NCBI GenBank assembly: GCA_905183005.1
Contig: CAJJDO010000061.1
Coordinates: 319,338-383,337, forward strand
DNA length: 64,000 bases
Direction of reading: 5' to 3'
Origin: Paramecium pentaurelia
Taxonomy: Eukaryota > Ciliophora > Oligohymenophorea > Peniculida > Parameciidae
The notes beneath the pieces are model-generated. The model saw only the letters and a program-made list of their open reading frames with translations, made no database searches and had not been told where the DNA came from. Shown piece after piece: positions 12,220-25,103 of the stretch; position 1 is the first letter of the stretch; each line of letters opens with the position of its first letter. Position numbers and translations under genes: made by a program.

Positions 12220-13507
12220 ATGAATTATTTCCCTTGCCCCATTCATAATGGACATGTGCTTTCCATCATATGCACTGATAAATCTTGTAATGACACTATA
12301 TTAATTTGTCGTAAATTCAACTTTTTTAAATTAAAGCTCTTTGCGAACATGCAGATCATTAGAATCACCAAACCTTGCCTCTTAAAATCATGTTACAATT
12401 AGTTGAAAATTCTCATAATAGCACTAATGAATAGAATTATAATAGCATCTTTGATGTCTCACTATTTCTAGATAGATCACATAATGAGTGTTTACGAACT
12501 GTATTATATATTTAATTCTAATCATCTAGGTACAAAGATTCAATGAGGCATTAGAGAATACTTCAAAATAGTTAATAAAGAAGGTTGATACCTATTATTT
12601 GGATTTAAAAAATTAATTAAAGGCTTTTGCAAATTCAAAGATCCCAATCCATTATCTTCTAGACTCAGTCTAAAGTTACACTGATTTTCAATAATACAAA
12701 AAGAATATTCAGTAATAAAAGTTATTATGTAGATAAATACTGGGATAATTCGCATTTAATAATGGAATTGCAAGTATATAGAGTATTGATGCTGCAATAA
12801 TGAATGCATGTAAAATTCAAATTGGATAGCTGAGTGATTAATTGATAGATTTGTAAAATGAATTAGATGGAAAAGTTGAGATTATGGGTAATTTATTTAG
12901 AGCTTAACCTATTACTGCTGTTGATTTAGTATAATCAATTTCATTTTAATTTTCTCCTCAATATAAGGGTGCCAATATTACAATTTCAGGATAGAATATG
13001 ATTGCTGAATAGAAGACTTCTGAATCAAATGGACAGAGATTTACTATTTGTGAACCATGTATTCCAAAGAATGGAGTTTATAAATTTGGTTTCAAAGTAA
13101 TAAAATATGCTGGTTGGATTGGAGTTGGTGTATGTCATAGAGAAGTAATTGTGAATGCTAATTATAAGTTTAATTATACTAATATTGGTCATGGGTAATT
13201 ATGATATATATATATATTGTAGATCTTATCTTATTTCAAATAATGCATATTCATGGTCACATTTATAGAAAGATTTGAATTCAGCCCATAAATCATTCGA
13301 TTTTGGAGTTGGAGACATTATTATAATAGAAGTAGATATTCCAAAAAAGAAAATCACTTGGTAAAAGAAGAAAACATAGATTAAATTTGTAATTTATAAT
13401 TTTAATAATAGACAATGAATTTGGATACTAGTTAAGATTTATATCCATGTGCTAATCTATGTAGTCCTGGAGATACTGTAGAAATTATAAATAAAATTGA
13501 AGTTTGA
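12220..13507 (+). CDS. B-box zinc finger protein with C-terminal SPRY-like domain
   Basis: The N-terminus reads CPIHNGHVLSIICTD...CPLCEHADHQNH, a B-box-type zinc-binding module. A helical region of about 130 residues, likely coiled coil, follows, then a beta-rich C-terminal domain containing GWIGVGVCHRE, SNNAYSWS and LYPCANLCSPGDTVEI, a pattern close to SPRY domains. It resembles a TRIM protein without RING, a common ciliate type probably acting in protein-protein recognition. Introns: 12311-12336, 12501-12529, 13195-13222 and 13389-13411, each needed to keep the frame. A long TA run lies just upstream of the ATG. No specific partner can be inferred. Confidence 0.8.
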
Positions 13508-13691
13508 TATATCTATGTTAAATTTACAATCAAAATTTTATTATTTATAATTAATAGGAATAGATATATATATTATAATCATCATAAAACAAGTTAAATA
13601 GTAATTGTATTTATTTAATAAGATTTATAGTAGTTTTAATTTATCAAAAGAATGAAGCTAATATTATTTAAAAAATATATTATTGAAATAA

Positions 13692-14959
13692 ATGAATTAA
13701 TATAATCATACAAAGGTCAAATAATAAAAATAGGTTCATTTAATCCTCACTCCACTTAAACTGGAATAATCGTTACGTGTTAAAAATCATTATTTAGAGA
13801 ATTCATCTTACTATCAACGTACATCACCTAGAACAATTCTACCTTAATTTACACCTTAAAAGAAAAAAACATAAATAAGTTTTCAAGATTAAAAGAATTC
13901 TCCATAATCTTCATTGGTCACATCCTTTAAAGTAAGACCAAGGAATTTTCATTAAGAAAAAGTGTAATTTCAAAGCAATTTGAGTATAGCTTTTATTTAG
14001 AATTAGTAAAGATTCAATAAAGATTAATTCCTGATGATAGTTTTAGATTCAAAGCTAAATATGCAGCTAGATCAAGAAAAGGTGTTTAATTAGGCAATGC
14101 TTCTAAAGTGAATTAGGATACATATATATGTTGTGCAAAAATTGAAAATAATGAATGTATTCATCTATTTGCAATATGTGATGGTCATGGAGAACATGGA
14201 CATTTAGTTAGTGGTTTAATTAAAACTCAACTCCCAATATTAATTTCAAAGAATAAATTATTATTAGAGAAAAAGTAAATAATAAAATTATAATAATATT
14301 AGTTCTTCATAAGGGTTGATGATTATTATTTAAGGACTTTCTGATATTTTATAATAGAGTCATATTGATATGTCTTTTTCAGGATCAACTTTAGTAATAG
14401 TTTATATTTAAAATAACAAAGTAATTTTTAATATTAATATAATTAGATTTATTGTGCAAATTTAGGAGATTCAAGAGCAATTCTATTGAATAGAGATGAA
14501 AAATGGAAAATGAAACCATTATCAAGAGATCATAAACCAAATTGCAAAGATGAAGCTGATAGAATACTAGCTAATGGAGGCAGGATAGATCCATTAATGA
14601 ATGGTTTAGGTTTATTTGTTGGTCCATTAAGAGTATGGACAAATTAGAATGTTCCTGGTTTGGCAATGACAAGATCATTAGGTGATGAAATAGCACATTC
14701 AGTAGGAGTGAGTGATAAACCTGAAATATTGTAATTTGATTTAGAAAGGAATGATAAAGTAATAATAGTGGGAAGTGATGGATTATTTGAATTTCTGAGT
14801 GATGATCAAATAATTAATTGTATCTCTCCATATTATGATACATCTAATATTGAAGGAGCTTGCAATCAATTAATGTTGGCTGCTTGTAATAGTTGGATGC
14901 AAAAATGCAATAATTTAATTGATGACATTACTTTCATAATATTATTCTTAACTTATTGA
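13692..14959 (+). CDS. PP2C-type (PPM) serine/threonine phosphatase
   Basis: A polar, Gln/Ser/Pro-rich leader of about 70 residues precedes a PPM phosphatase domain. Visible motifs in order: CDGHGEHGH, SGSTLVIV, ANLGDSRAILL, SRDHKP, GLAMTRSLGDE, VGSDGLFEFLSDD and IDDITFIIL. The aspartates that bind the two metal ions are all present, so it should be an active Mg/Mn-dependent phosphatase. Introns: 13917-13942, 14275-14302, 14421-14446. The N-terminal frame was chosen from two open alternatives because only it runs from an ATG through a normal 26-nt intron into the domain. Substrate unknown. Confidence 0.9.
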
Positions 14960-15167
14960 TGTTTATTTTATGTCTAATAAATGTTTATTGATTCAGTATT
15001 TCTTATTATAGTATAAACATTTAAAAAATTATTAAAAAAAGAAAATAAATATTTAGATTTTTATTTTATTCTTCAATTTGATTAATGAATGATCTAATCC
15101 TTGAGATTTATATAAAATGGAAAGGAGATTCATAATAGAATAAGGATTGAAGGATTTTCAATTATAT

Positions 15168-15612
15168 TCAAAAAAAAAATTAATTTTATTGGTGCATCAA
15201 AAATTCAGTGCAAACTAATTTATGATATATGCATTCAATATATAAATCATAACAGTCATTATTCGTCTTCCTCCCATATTTAAGGCTTTCTAGTTTATAA
15301 AGCAAATCATTATACTTTAATGCTAACTTAATAAGTTCAGCTTCGCTTAAATTATTGACTTTCTTTGGAAAATGAACTTTATTATTACAACAATGATATA
15401 CTTTCATCTTGTTCATGAATAACTTAGACATCTTAAACTTCAGGAATTGTAATGATCTTCACACTACTATCTATTTGCACATGTAAGTCCTCTTATATAT
15501 TATTCTAATTTTATTAATGTTGTTTCTCTTTCTCTTCCATATAATTAGGTTTATCAAAAGTTGATTATCGTTTTAGAATACTTTAACGCTTAGGTCTGAT
15601 TTCTTAATCCAT
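15168..15612 (-). CDS. small hypothetical protein, about 140 residues
   Basis: No family recognised. The first exon is hydrophilic and Gln/Glu-rich with a basic start (MDQEIRPKRQS). After a 25-nt intron within codons 85-95 the protein continues with a helical segment (NLSEAELIKLALKYNDLLYKL), then two or three cysteines and histidines near the end. No signal peptide or membrane segment. It is divergent from the Bax-inhibitor gene. The reading frame is supported by the splice fit and by codon content, not by homology. Confidence 0.6.
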
Positions 15613-15808
15613 TTTTATGAAAATTAATATTATTTATTGATTATTTCAATAAATAATTCCTAATCTCAATATGTAATTGTTTGATTTTTCAATTTTATTA
15701 ATTTAAGATATTCTATATATAGTATTTACAATAGATACAAGAAAGAATTATACATTAAAATATTTATATTAATATATATATATATATATAATTATTGTTA
15801 AAATTATT

Positions 15809-16644
15809 ATGTTATTTGAAAGTTCTATTCGAACTGGAGATCCTCGTCTTTCAACAAGAAATAAATAAGCATAAACTACAGAAGTAATCAATGCTTATGA
15901 TTAATCTTTTAATGGTAGAGTCATTTATGCAAGAAATCTATTTTCCAAATTATTCTTGTAGATGATTATTATTTGTAAATATTTCAAATTTATATAGGTG
16001 TTTATGTATGGATTGTTCATTCTATACCATCATTAGATCATTTTTTAGAATAAACTAAATGGATATTTTGGTTAAGTTTAGGAATTTGTGTAGGAACAGC
16101 TACTTTAGCATTAATTTATCGTAATCGAATTACAGTATCTCCAACTAATTGGATAGTATTTATTATATTCACATTGTCATTTGCTTCTGTTTGTGGTTGT
16201 TTGGTTGCCTTTGGTAATTCATAAATTGGATTATTACTCTTTGTTAATTTTGCAAGTAAGTTAAACTATTTTAAATAGGTTTAATATTCTTTTTATTTTT
16301 ATATTCATCAACTGTAAGAAGAAAGATTACTTATTCAGGTGCTGTGTTATTTGTATCAGCAAGTATCTTAATAGTGTTTGAACTATTTACAATATTTACT
16401 AAGATATCTTTATTTTGGATAATGTTTATATCTTTGTCATCCTTTTTATTTGCATTTCTATTGATATATGATACATACACTAATTTGAAGTAATATTAAT
16501 TCAATATCTAGTTGTGGAGATTCATATGATATAAATAAAGCAGATGATGTGAGTGGAAGTGTAACTATTTATTGGGACATTATTCTATTATTCTTAAAGA
16601 TGGCAGAACTTATTAAAGATAATCTATCTAATAGAAAGAATTGA
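15809..16644 (+). CDS. Bax inhibitor-1/LFG (TMBIM) family membrane protein
   Basis: A short polar N-terminus is followed by seven hydrophobic segments. Family features include the conserved YDT near the sixth helix (LLIYDTYTNL) and the closing segment SVTIYWDIILLFLKMAELI, which matches the final helix of lifeguard/TMBIM proteins. These reside in the ER or Golgi and conduct or leak calcium, dampening cell death in animals. Three introns of 22-23 nt (15975-15997, 16256-16278, 16490-16511) are required. About 255 residues, normal for the family. Family assignment is firm; the ciliate role is inference. Confidence 0.85.
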
Positions 16645-16708
16645 TAAAATTTATATATATATATATATAATACATTAAATTTATATATCCAAATTCTCTC
16701 TAACAAAC

Positions 16709-19365
16709 TCAATATTCATAATATCCCATATAAAATGGAATTCTTAATAATAACATAGATGGATTGTATCCATACATAGATGTTCTCTTTACAATCTTCT
16801 CTAAATGTGTTCCACCTTATCTTATCTAATTAAAGCAATCTTAACAAAAATCAACTAGAGCCTTATAACTATTAAATTATTAATATTACCATATCTGTTA
16901 ATTTTCCTGGTAAACAATTTAACACAATGTATCTAAATCCTCTTATTTCATTATCACAACCATTGCAATCTATAGCATGTCTCTAAGAGTAAGGATCACC
17001 TTTCTTAACTTTTAGATTATTTCCTAGTCTATTTACATCAATATCATTCAACACAGATTTATCAACTAAAGGTGCATTGAAGAATATTAAATTATCTTTT
17101 ACTCTTAATTTATTATTTCCTATTGCTTTTGTATCAAATACTTCAGCACACTTAACACAATAAAATTCATCAATAAATGGACTATAATATTGAGGAGTTT
17201 ATTCATTTAATTCATTTTAACATAATTTACAAGCTTTTCCAGGAAATAGAAAATTTAATGTCTTTTAAGTTGTCTTATTAACTTAAAATTAAATCAAAGA
17301 GTAAACTTTATTAAGAAGTTTTAGATAAGTCTCAACATATTTTTATTTCCCATCTCTTATTGTATAATTTATTATTGGTGATAAACGAGTTTTATTTTCA
17401 CCACATTAAAATTCAATAAAGATAAAATTCATAGAAAATTGTCTTTTATTATTGAACTAACCAAGATTCACACTTGCATCAGATTGCAAAAATTAAGTTA
17501 TTTAATTATACTACTCTTCATTTAAATTAACTAATTATTTTAAATTATCAAGTCCTTCTTCTAATTAATGCTCTATAAGAGACTCTAAATCTTCTATTTA
17601 ACGTGATTATAATCTTATATTTCCAATTTTATCAATAATAACAAAATGAGGGAATGTATTCACATTATATTATATTAAATCTGTTTAATTCTCTTCTATT
17701 GGAAAGTAGAAATCAATAACTTCTTCTATACCTTCATTTTTAAGAAAGTAATGTTAATAATGATCAAATTTATGTTAACTTAAAGCTACAAATCTTACAT
17801 TATCCTTAAAGGAATCTTCATTAGCAAGTAAGAATTTTATTATTGTTGGGAATAGTCTATCACTATCTTTATTATCATTCCAATAAAAAATAATTAAAAT
17901 TTAATTTTCTTTATGTTCAATTTGTATTTATTGATCATTACCAAATTTATGATAATTTTATATTGTTTAAAATCTTTATCCAACAGTTAATTATAATCCA
18001 GATCTTAAAGTATCTGTTAATTAGTTGATATTATTATTTATTAAATTTCTATCTTATTATTATTCTGATTCATGATCATGTTCTTCATCACTTTCTTCAA
18101 TTTCTTCTTAATATTTCTTAAAAATTGGTTAAACCTATGAATAAATAGTTTAATATTCTTAAAATTTTAAATTAAATATTCCTTTCTTGTTTATTAATTA
18201 AACATCCTATTAAAATACTCCTTTTTCATTAACATAATTAAAAGTTTCTGTTTTTATTGTATAATCTTATATAACTTTGTTATTTTATTTTAAAGCATCC
18301 TAAAATGCATCAGATATTTTTTTTACTATACCATTTGGATCTTTTATTAATTATTTTTATATATGAATATTATTATTTCCTAATTGTGTTTTAATTTCAT
18401 TTAAAAATTATATTATAACTTATTCTGATTATACTGAAATATCATATACTATATTTAATTGACTTCTTTCTATAAGTTCTTAATTACCATCATGAGATAT
18501 TTTATGACTTTTAATTAAATTTAGTTTAATGAAATCACTTTATTCTAATTTTATATTTTGAGATAATTGATTTGCAATAGTTTATATTAATGTTTATTTT
18601 ATTTATTTATATGTTTCTTTTTCAATAATATCTTTTTATTAATGAATTTCTTCAGATTCTTAAACTGATTCACCTGTTTTTATATATGTATTAATTATAT
18701 CTTCTATTTTATTTGATTTTGTTGTTACATCTACAACATAATTATCTTTTCCAACAACAACAATTTTAGGTAAATAATTTAATTCCAATGCTTTTTGAAA
18801 TTCATTTGATGAATCCCATCCAAATGTGAATCTATAATGTTCAAATTCTTTTATTTAATTATCTCTTAAATAAGATTTAAGATTATTGAAATCACCATCT
18901 AAAGAAATTGCTATGGGATTGATTTACAATTTTAAATCTTTATTTTATTTTAACAATTCATTCAATTATTGAAGTGCTCTTATTGATTTTGGAACCAAAG
19001 AAGACTAAATAATTATAATTTGCATAAATACCCAAAATACAATTAAATTCGTTTTATCCTATAGTGTTCTAAAACAACCCTTTTTTGTTTGAAAAGTATT
19101 TAAATCAATATTCTCAACACCATTAATAGTACCAAAAGTAGATCCCTTCATTAATTTAGGTTTTATGGTTTCTTTGAAATTATCAAATTATTTTATCACT
19201 TCTAAATCATTACCAAAAGTAAATGAATCTAAAACATCACAGAACTCATCATATTTATCATTCTACTCTAAAGTAAATCTCTTAGATGATCTTAATTAAA
19301 TGGTCTTAACTAAACTAAATAAAATAACCATTTGACTCTTTACCCTGTATTCTTCTATAACTCAT
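16709..19365 (-). CDS. multi-domain thioredoxin-like (nucleoredoxin-like) protein with C-terminal ZZ-type finger
   Basis: About 860 residues. Two or more thioredoxin-fold modules can be read: one begins NLIVFWSSLVPKSIRAL and continues to LPKIVVVGKDNYVVDV; another has ILIIFYWNDNKDSDRLFPTI and TFPHFVIDKIGNIRL. Both keep the beta-strand pattern of nucleoredoxin but lack the CxxC active site. The C-terminus has cysteine pairs (CKLCQNEL, CVKCAEVF, DCNGCDNEIRGFRY, FCQDCF), a ZZ-like zinc finger arrangement. Introns of 19, 27 and 28 nt are used. It is probably a scaffold or sensor rather than a reductase; this follows from the missing cysteines. The middle third has no recognised domain. Confidence 0.72.
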
Positions 19366-19549
19366 GTTTTTTAATCCTTTCAATTATGAAATTATTAGGA
19401 ATAAGATGGCGTACTTTACCTAGAATTTACAAATCTATTTTCTCTTTATTTGACATCTGGATTAATTATTTATTTTAATGTACTTCTTTGGATATATAAA
19501 ATATCTTTATACAAGAACAATAAAAATCATAAACAAATAGTAATTCTTT

Positions 19550-20401
19550 TCAACTCTATATCTAAACTACATTAATAGTTGAATATCGCATATCATTTCT
19601 TTCCTCATTATGATTTATAGTCTAAATAGTCTGTTTGTTTTGGTTATCTAATTCAATTATAGAAATTGACTTTGATTCACTTTCACCTTGTACATCTAGG
19701 ATTCTCCAAGGATCAAGAACTTCAACTGTAACTTGATCAATACAACTAACATACACCAATGAGATAACTAATAACATTATAATAAAGAGCACGGTTGTGC
19801 CTGCCAATAATAAGGGTTCTAAATTACCATTCTATTAATTAAATATTCTAATCTTACAATTATCTAAAATATCAATGCAATTATTGTTCCAATTATTCCT
19901 AAAGTCACAATTATTTCAATTCCCCAACAACAAATTCTAGCTTTTGGTGCTTTCTATAACATTCTCAATTATTTTTTATTTAAAAATTTAGTTTCCATTT
20001 AAAATTTTGTATGACAAACTTCACAATCTATCTTTTGATATAACAAATAATCTTACCTCATTTTTATATACCTACTCTACACCTTACTTTTCTAATATCC
20101 AAACTTTAAGACAATTCTCATGTATAAATCTAAGGGAACCTTTACAATTACATGGTCTTATTAAAGTAGAATTACCATCATCACAAAGACAAATTCTACA
20201 GAATTCTTATATTTTATATATAGAATTTCTTACTAGTTTCATCAGGTATAATTGAATCTTATTATCGATATTCATTTATTTATATTTCTATCCAAACATG
20301 CTTATTTCTTAATTTATCCTAATTATTTCAATATCTCAAACCTTCAATAAATATATTTTCCTCATCTTGAGCTCTGGAACTATTTTTGCTGATTTCTTCA
20401 T
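19550..20401 (-). CDS. MARCH-type membrane-bound RING-CH E3 ubiquitin ligase
   Basis: A RING-CH (C4HC3) finger reads FCRICLCDDG...RPCNCKGSLRFIHENCLKVW...IDCEVC, followed at once by two transmembrane helices (IIVTLGIIGTIIALIF and GTTVLFIIMLLVISLVYV), the exact architecture of MARCH ligases, which ubiquitinate membrane proteins in the secretory and endosomal system. Introns: 19832-19857, 20032-20056, 20206-20233 and, less surely, 20319-20341. The chosen start is the ATG at 20401; the first 40 residues before the finger are the weakest part, since another splice choice is open upstream. About 250 residues. The short plus-strand ORFs here are antisense artefacts. Confidence 0.82.
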
Positions 20402-20879
20402 TTAGCCAAATTATATTGTCTCAAATTGGTTAATTTGTTATTACGATTGATCAATTGTTTAAAATTGATGGTGAGGAGATTATTAAATAGTAAGTGTTTC
20501 AGGAACAAACATACAAAATTAACCACTTTTCTAATAACTTCTAAATTAATAACTTACGAATATAAAAAAAATTTTTGCATAAAATTATCTTGTCTCAATA
20601 ATATCATTTTATCATCACATCTATATTAAAAATTGCATAATATTTGACATCTTAAATTCTAAATCACTCATGTATGAAATCTATAAAATCTTGATTCAGA
20701 AAATATATATATCTATAGAAGAATATCAATTCTAATATTAAAAGAAAGGATTATAAAGAAAAATTAATAGACCTTATAAATAATTCAAAAATTTATTAAT
20801 ATCCCTATTTTTAATATAACTAATATTATTTATTTATTAAATTTATTATGTATTCACTAATATTAATATTAATTAAGAA
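20402..20879. other. intergenic, possible 5' extension of the MARCH gene
   Basis: No convincing gene. A minus-strand stretch of about 60 Leu/Asn/Lys-rich codons (about 20580-20410) is open under the ciliate code but has no recognisable content. The rest is A/T runs. Confidence 0.4.
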
Positions 20880-23438
20880 TCATTCATTTTCTTTTTATTA
20901 AAAAGGCCTTGTCTTTTTTAGAACTTCCCAATTAGGTTGAATCCTGTATCTGTCTGAAAGAATCGATTCGATCTAATGAGAATATTTATTCTGAATAAGG
21001 TGTCATGGAATAAGGATCGACTGATCTTGATGCAGAGAGAGTTTTTTCAAATTAATTTGGCTTTTAAAGAATTCTACTTTCTTCTTTATGACAAAAATCC
21101 ATATCCAATTTTGAATTAAAATAATCAGATATTTTTCTTTTCACATTTTAAGTATATTTAGTTAGATCAGCATTGAAACTATTACTGGTTTCTAATTTAC
21201 GAGTTTAGGATGAAACTAATGAAGATTAATAAAAAGATTCTTACGTTTGTGTATTTTATGTAATAGATCAACTTGTTTAATAATTTTAGTTTTAGTACTA
21301 GAGGTTTCATGTGATTCTGTCTTAGATTTTTAGGAATGAGCAGTTTAAGGTTTTTATTTCTATTTATTAAGTATTCCTTTTAAATTTCTTCTTTCCTAAT
21401 TTAAATAATCCATATCTGATGAAATTTAATCAGATTATTGATAATTTTCATTCAATTCTTTTTGTTTCATAATATCAATATCTTATAGAGTTTTGGTAAC
21501 TAAATTGTCATGTAAAGCTGGAAATTATTTTTTAATTTTGGAACTTTGATGAATGAAATATTCATGATATTTTCTATCATCAGATGCATTAATAGTTCTA
21601 TTTGAATGCATTTTAAAATTGTTTTCATCATCTAAATTAGAATTATTTACTTATTCTTATAATCTCTTCAATTAAATTTATTTAATTTACAATAAATAAG
21701 GAGAAGTGACTTCATTATTGAATTTTTATTTTAATGTTAAAGTTTTAAGATTAAAATTTTGATTATTTTTGTAAATATGTCTCATAATATCTCTATAATA
21801 TTAAAATTGTATTTAAAAATGTTTTTAAATATCAGCTTCTTTAATGAGTTTACTATATTGATCATACATTTAACAAATAATTTCATGATTACTTAATGTG
21901 ACATCTATATTATCAAAATTAATATCTAATTATAAAGTTTATGTAATGAAATCATTCCTTATAAGATCATTCCATTAATTAATAATAAATTCATAATCTT
22001 TATGCATTTTAAACTTTTCCAATTATTCATTAGGACATCTTGTCATAGATTCAATTTTTTATTCACTAGGTATCTCTTCACTTGTTATACTACCATTCCT
22101 TTTACCAATACAAACATATTATCCAAAATGTTTAGAGTTTATAGATTTATTAACAGGAATACTCTAAGTAGCAAGTGGAACATATAAACTGAAATCAGTT
22201 TTAGTAAAATTTTTAAGATATTACATACATTTATTATCTAAAGATTTTGGAATAGATTTAGTTGTTTCTGATAACCAGATTACATTAATACATAATCTTT
22301 GAATCATATCAATTAATTTTTAGTATATGGTTATTAAACATAATTGATAACCATGCAAATGATAATTCAATTAATAGTTTTCATGAATAATTTATGGTCC
22401 TTCAATAATTGTATTATTATAAGAACCAAAATTAGTTTGATCATCTAATTGAATATTACAAATACTCTTAAGTTATGATAATTCATTGTTTAATTATAAG
22501 ATTTATTATTATCTTAATGTTTTTTCTTCAGTAAAAAAATTATATTCATTAGTTTACATATTTTAATGTTCCAATAAATAATGATAGGTACTAATAATTT
22601 GATTAGTTAATTGTGCAATATCTTAAGTTTTATAGAATTCATCTACTTGATTTAATATTTCATGTCTTGTTAATGTTTTATCCATTTGTTATTATTATAA
22701 TGTTTAACCTAATTCTTATAATTAATCTTGATTTCCTTATATTTAATCAACAACATTTAATTTGGCATCCATAAAAAATTCAATATATTCACTTATTTTA
22801 AAACACTCTTATAATTTATGTTTCTTTTATTCTTCCTGTTCAGTTAAAATACGAATTTATTTTAATAAATCTGAATTCTTTTATTTACATTTTTTTATCT
22901 TTAATTAAAGTTCCTTAACTTCTTATTCACAATTTTCCATATCTCTAGAATATTTCTCTTAATTCTATTCAGATTAACTTCTAAATTAATCTATTTCCTT
23001 TTAAAATTAGTGTGTTAAATTTTAGGTTTTCTTTAGCATCATTTTTACTTAATCATCTAATTCTTTTTGTACATGATCAGGCTTAGTCTTTATATGTCGT
23101 AGATTATCTTAATAATAATTGATTTTTCTATCTGTTAATAATTTTGCCTTTAAGATTTCATCTAACTTCGTCTTCAAATATTATTAATAAGTTAGAACTT
23201 CATCAGTTTATTCTTATATAAAATCCAGTTATTATTAAGTATAATTTGTACTCTCTTCACTTATTTTATTTCTATTGTAAGAAGCTAATTCCTTATTCTT
23301 TCTCTTATTCAAATCAATAGTTTAATTCAATATGTCTTTGAACTATTTAAAATCATTATTATACTTTTGATAGATTTTTAGGCTCCACTAAACTTTACTA
23401 AATTTCAAACTGTCTTTTAAAATTGAATTCTTCATCAT
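20880..23438 (-). CDS. long coiled-coil protein, function unknown
   Basis: About 850 codons, essentially uninterrupted under the ciliate code. The first 400 residues are a Lys/Glu/Gln-rich heptad-like coiled coil (for example KELQLKIKKCKQKNSDLLKQ); the middle is mixed and the last 250 residues are Ser/Gln/Lys-rich and probably disordered, ending near NWEVLKKTRPF. No membrane segment or catalytic motif. Proteins like this are common in basal bodies and the ciliate cortex, but nothing here proves that. Two adjacent ATGs (23438 and 23435) can serve as start. It shares a short divergent promoter with the LRR gene. Confidence 0.7.
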
Positions 23439-23497
23439 CTTCTTATTTTATTTTTTACATTATTAATAATCAATTATTCACATTAATTAAAATACTC

Positions 23498-23949
23498 ATG
23501 GAAAATTCAGAATATAATAAAGAATTACACTATCAGAAATAAGTCAGAACACTTAAATTACCACTCAAACCCAACCTTAAAGTTTTAGATGTCAGTGGAT
23601 TGAAACTCAAAGATCTCTCCTTTCTTGCTGATCAACAAGATATTGAAATTTTGATTGCAGAATCAAATGAATTAACTAATTAATGTTTCAAAGAAATAGC
23701 CCATCTCAAAAAATTGAAAATACTTTCTCTCTAAGAGTAAATACCATATATATTTATACTAGCAATCAGATTGTTGATGATGCTAATTTGAAATTACTTG
23801 CAGATGCACAACTATTAGAATTGAGATTGTTATTCAATCCAATTTGTCAAACATAACAATACTATAAACTAATTTATAAAGCTTTGCCAAACTTATACAC
23901 CTTAGATGATTACGATTAAGATGGCTTGTAAATACATAGTTTATTTTGA
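23498..23949 (+). CDS. small leucine-rich-repeat protein
   Basis: About 140 residues with four to five LRR units of the SDS22/U2A-prime kind: NLKVLDVSGLKLKDLSFL, IEILIAESNELTNQCF, LKKLKILSLQDNQIVDD and LLELRLLFNPIC, closing with a typical LRR cap (YKLIYKALPNLYTLDDYD). One 26-nt intron interrupts the third repeat. The cap resembles that of axonemal and spliceosomal LRR proteins. A protein-binding role follows from the fold; the partner is unknown. It is divergent from the coiled-coil gene, with about 60 bp between ATGs. Confidence 0.78.
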
Positions 23950-24391
23950 TATATAAAGTAGTATAACATTTTAAATTATTTTAATTAACCAAAATTATAT
24001 ATCACAAATAAGATACCTTAGAGATTGTTTTATCTTAAAATATATAATATTTGAAGAATATTAAATCTTTTTATAATAATTACAAAACTAAAGAATTATT
24101 ATTCCAGATTATTTTTAACTCATAATTTATTACAATTTTATTGTGATTAGAAAATAATATCTAATTAAAAATATTCTAGTCTAATTTCAACATATCTAAC
24201 CGTTTTTAAAATAACTTGATTGTATAAAAGAAATAAATATAAAAGAGACATATTTTTATACTTTGAATATAAAAGAACTTTGATGATGAGTGTTGAAAAT
24301 AAAAAGAATAAATTAATCATAACTTAACAATGAAATGCATAATTTCAATAAAGCTTTGAAATAATAAATTAATATACAGAATTTAATACAA
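23950..24391. other. AT-rich convergent intergenic region
   Basis: About 440 bp between the stops of the LRR and Aha1-like genes. A/T runs with a few isolated ATGs; no open frame longer than a few dozen codons and no structured RNA noticed. Confidence 0.5.
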
Positions 24392-24926
24392 TCAATTCTT
24401 AAATATTTCTACAAATTCTTTAGTTCTCATATGTAAATCTTCAATTTAATGCTTGACTGTCTCATCAGTGACATCTTCAAGTATATACTTTATATAAATA
24501 TTCAATTATTACATCTCTATCTCCATCATCAGTAAAGTCTGTATATTTAATTTATCCATCATCTTCTAATGTATATGTTATTTTCAAATGATAACCCATT
24601 CTCTTCTTACCTCTACTCAAATATAGATGAGCTTCTCCATCAACAGATTCTATTGCTGAAATCTTAGTCTAACCAATCTTCATCTAAAAATAGATATTAA
24701 ATGTAACTCTTACTCCTATTATATTTTCAAGTGATTTCTTGATTTCACTCATGGGTACTTTCATTTCCTCCCATGTTCCTGATACATTCCATTAAGATCC
24801 TATTGTTTGCACTTGTTACACTTAAGAAGGGTTTTCCACTTTCTTTGGTTAACAATCTATTTTAGGATGATTAGGGTCATTTTTAACCCAATATGTATAA
24901 GAATGTTCCTTTTTCAAACTATCCAT
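24392..24926 (-). CDS. Aha1-like Hsp90 cochaperone, N-terminal domain only
   Basis: About 169 residues. The core GSQWNVSGTWEEMKVPMSEI and GEAHLYLSRGKKRMGYHLKI matches the N-terminal domain of AHSA1/Aha1, which binds the middle domain of Hsp90 and stimulates its ATPase. A 25-nt intron at 24488-24512 precedes a C-terminal helical tail. The second, SRPBCC-fold domain of full Aha1 is absent, so this corresponds to the short Hch1-like form. The protein ends at TGA 24392. The closest alternative is another single-domain Aha1_N protein of unknown partner; the family call is fairly secure. Confidence 0.72.
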
Positions 24927-25103
24927 TTTTAATTCCAGAATATTAAATAATTTATTATTAAAATAGGATCTATATTTAGTAAATAGTAATTCTAATATTT
25001 TCAGCTATCTTCAAATATATTGATTATATTTGTTTTAATAAATAACTCTTATTTCATATTAGTGTTAGTATTGAAATTAATTTAGTTTATAAAATATTTA
25101 AAA

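Noticed and set aside
20007..20629. Plus-strand ORFs that look open
   Set aside because: Contain in-frame TGA on extension and overlap the RING-CH finger on the other strand, which is clearly conserved.
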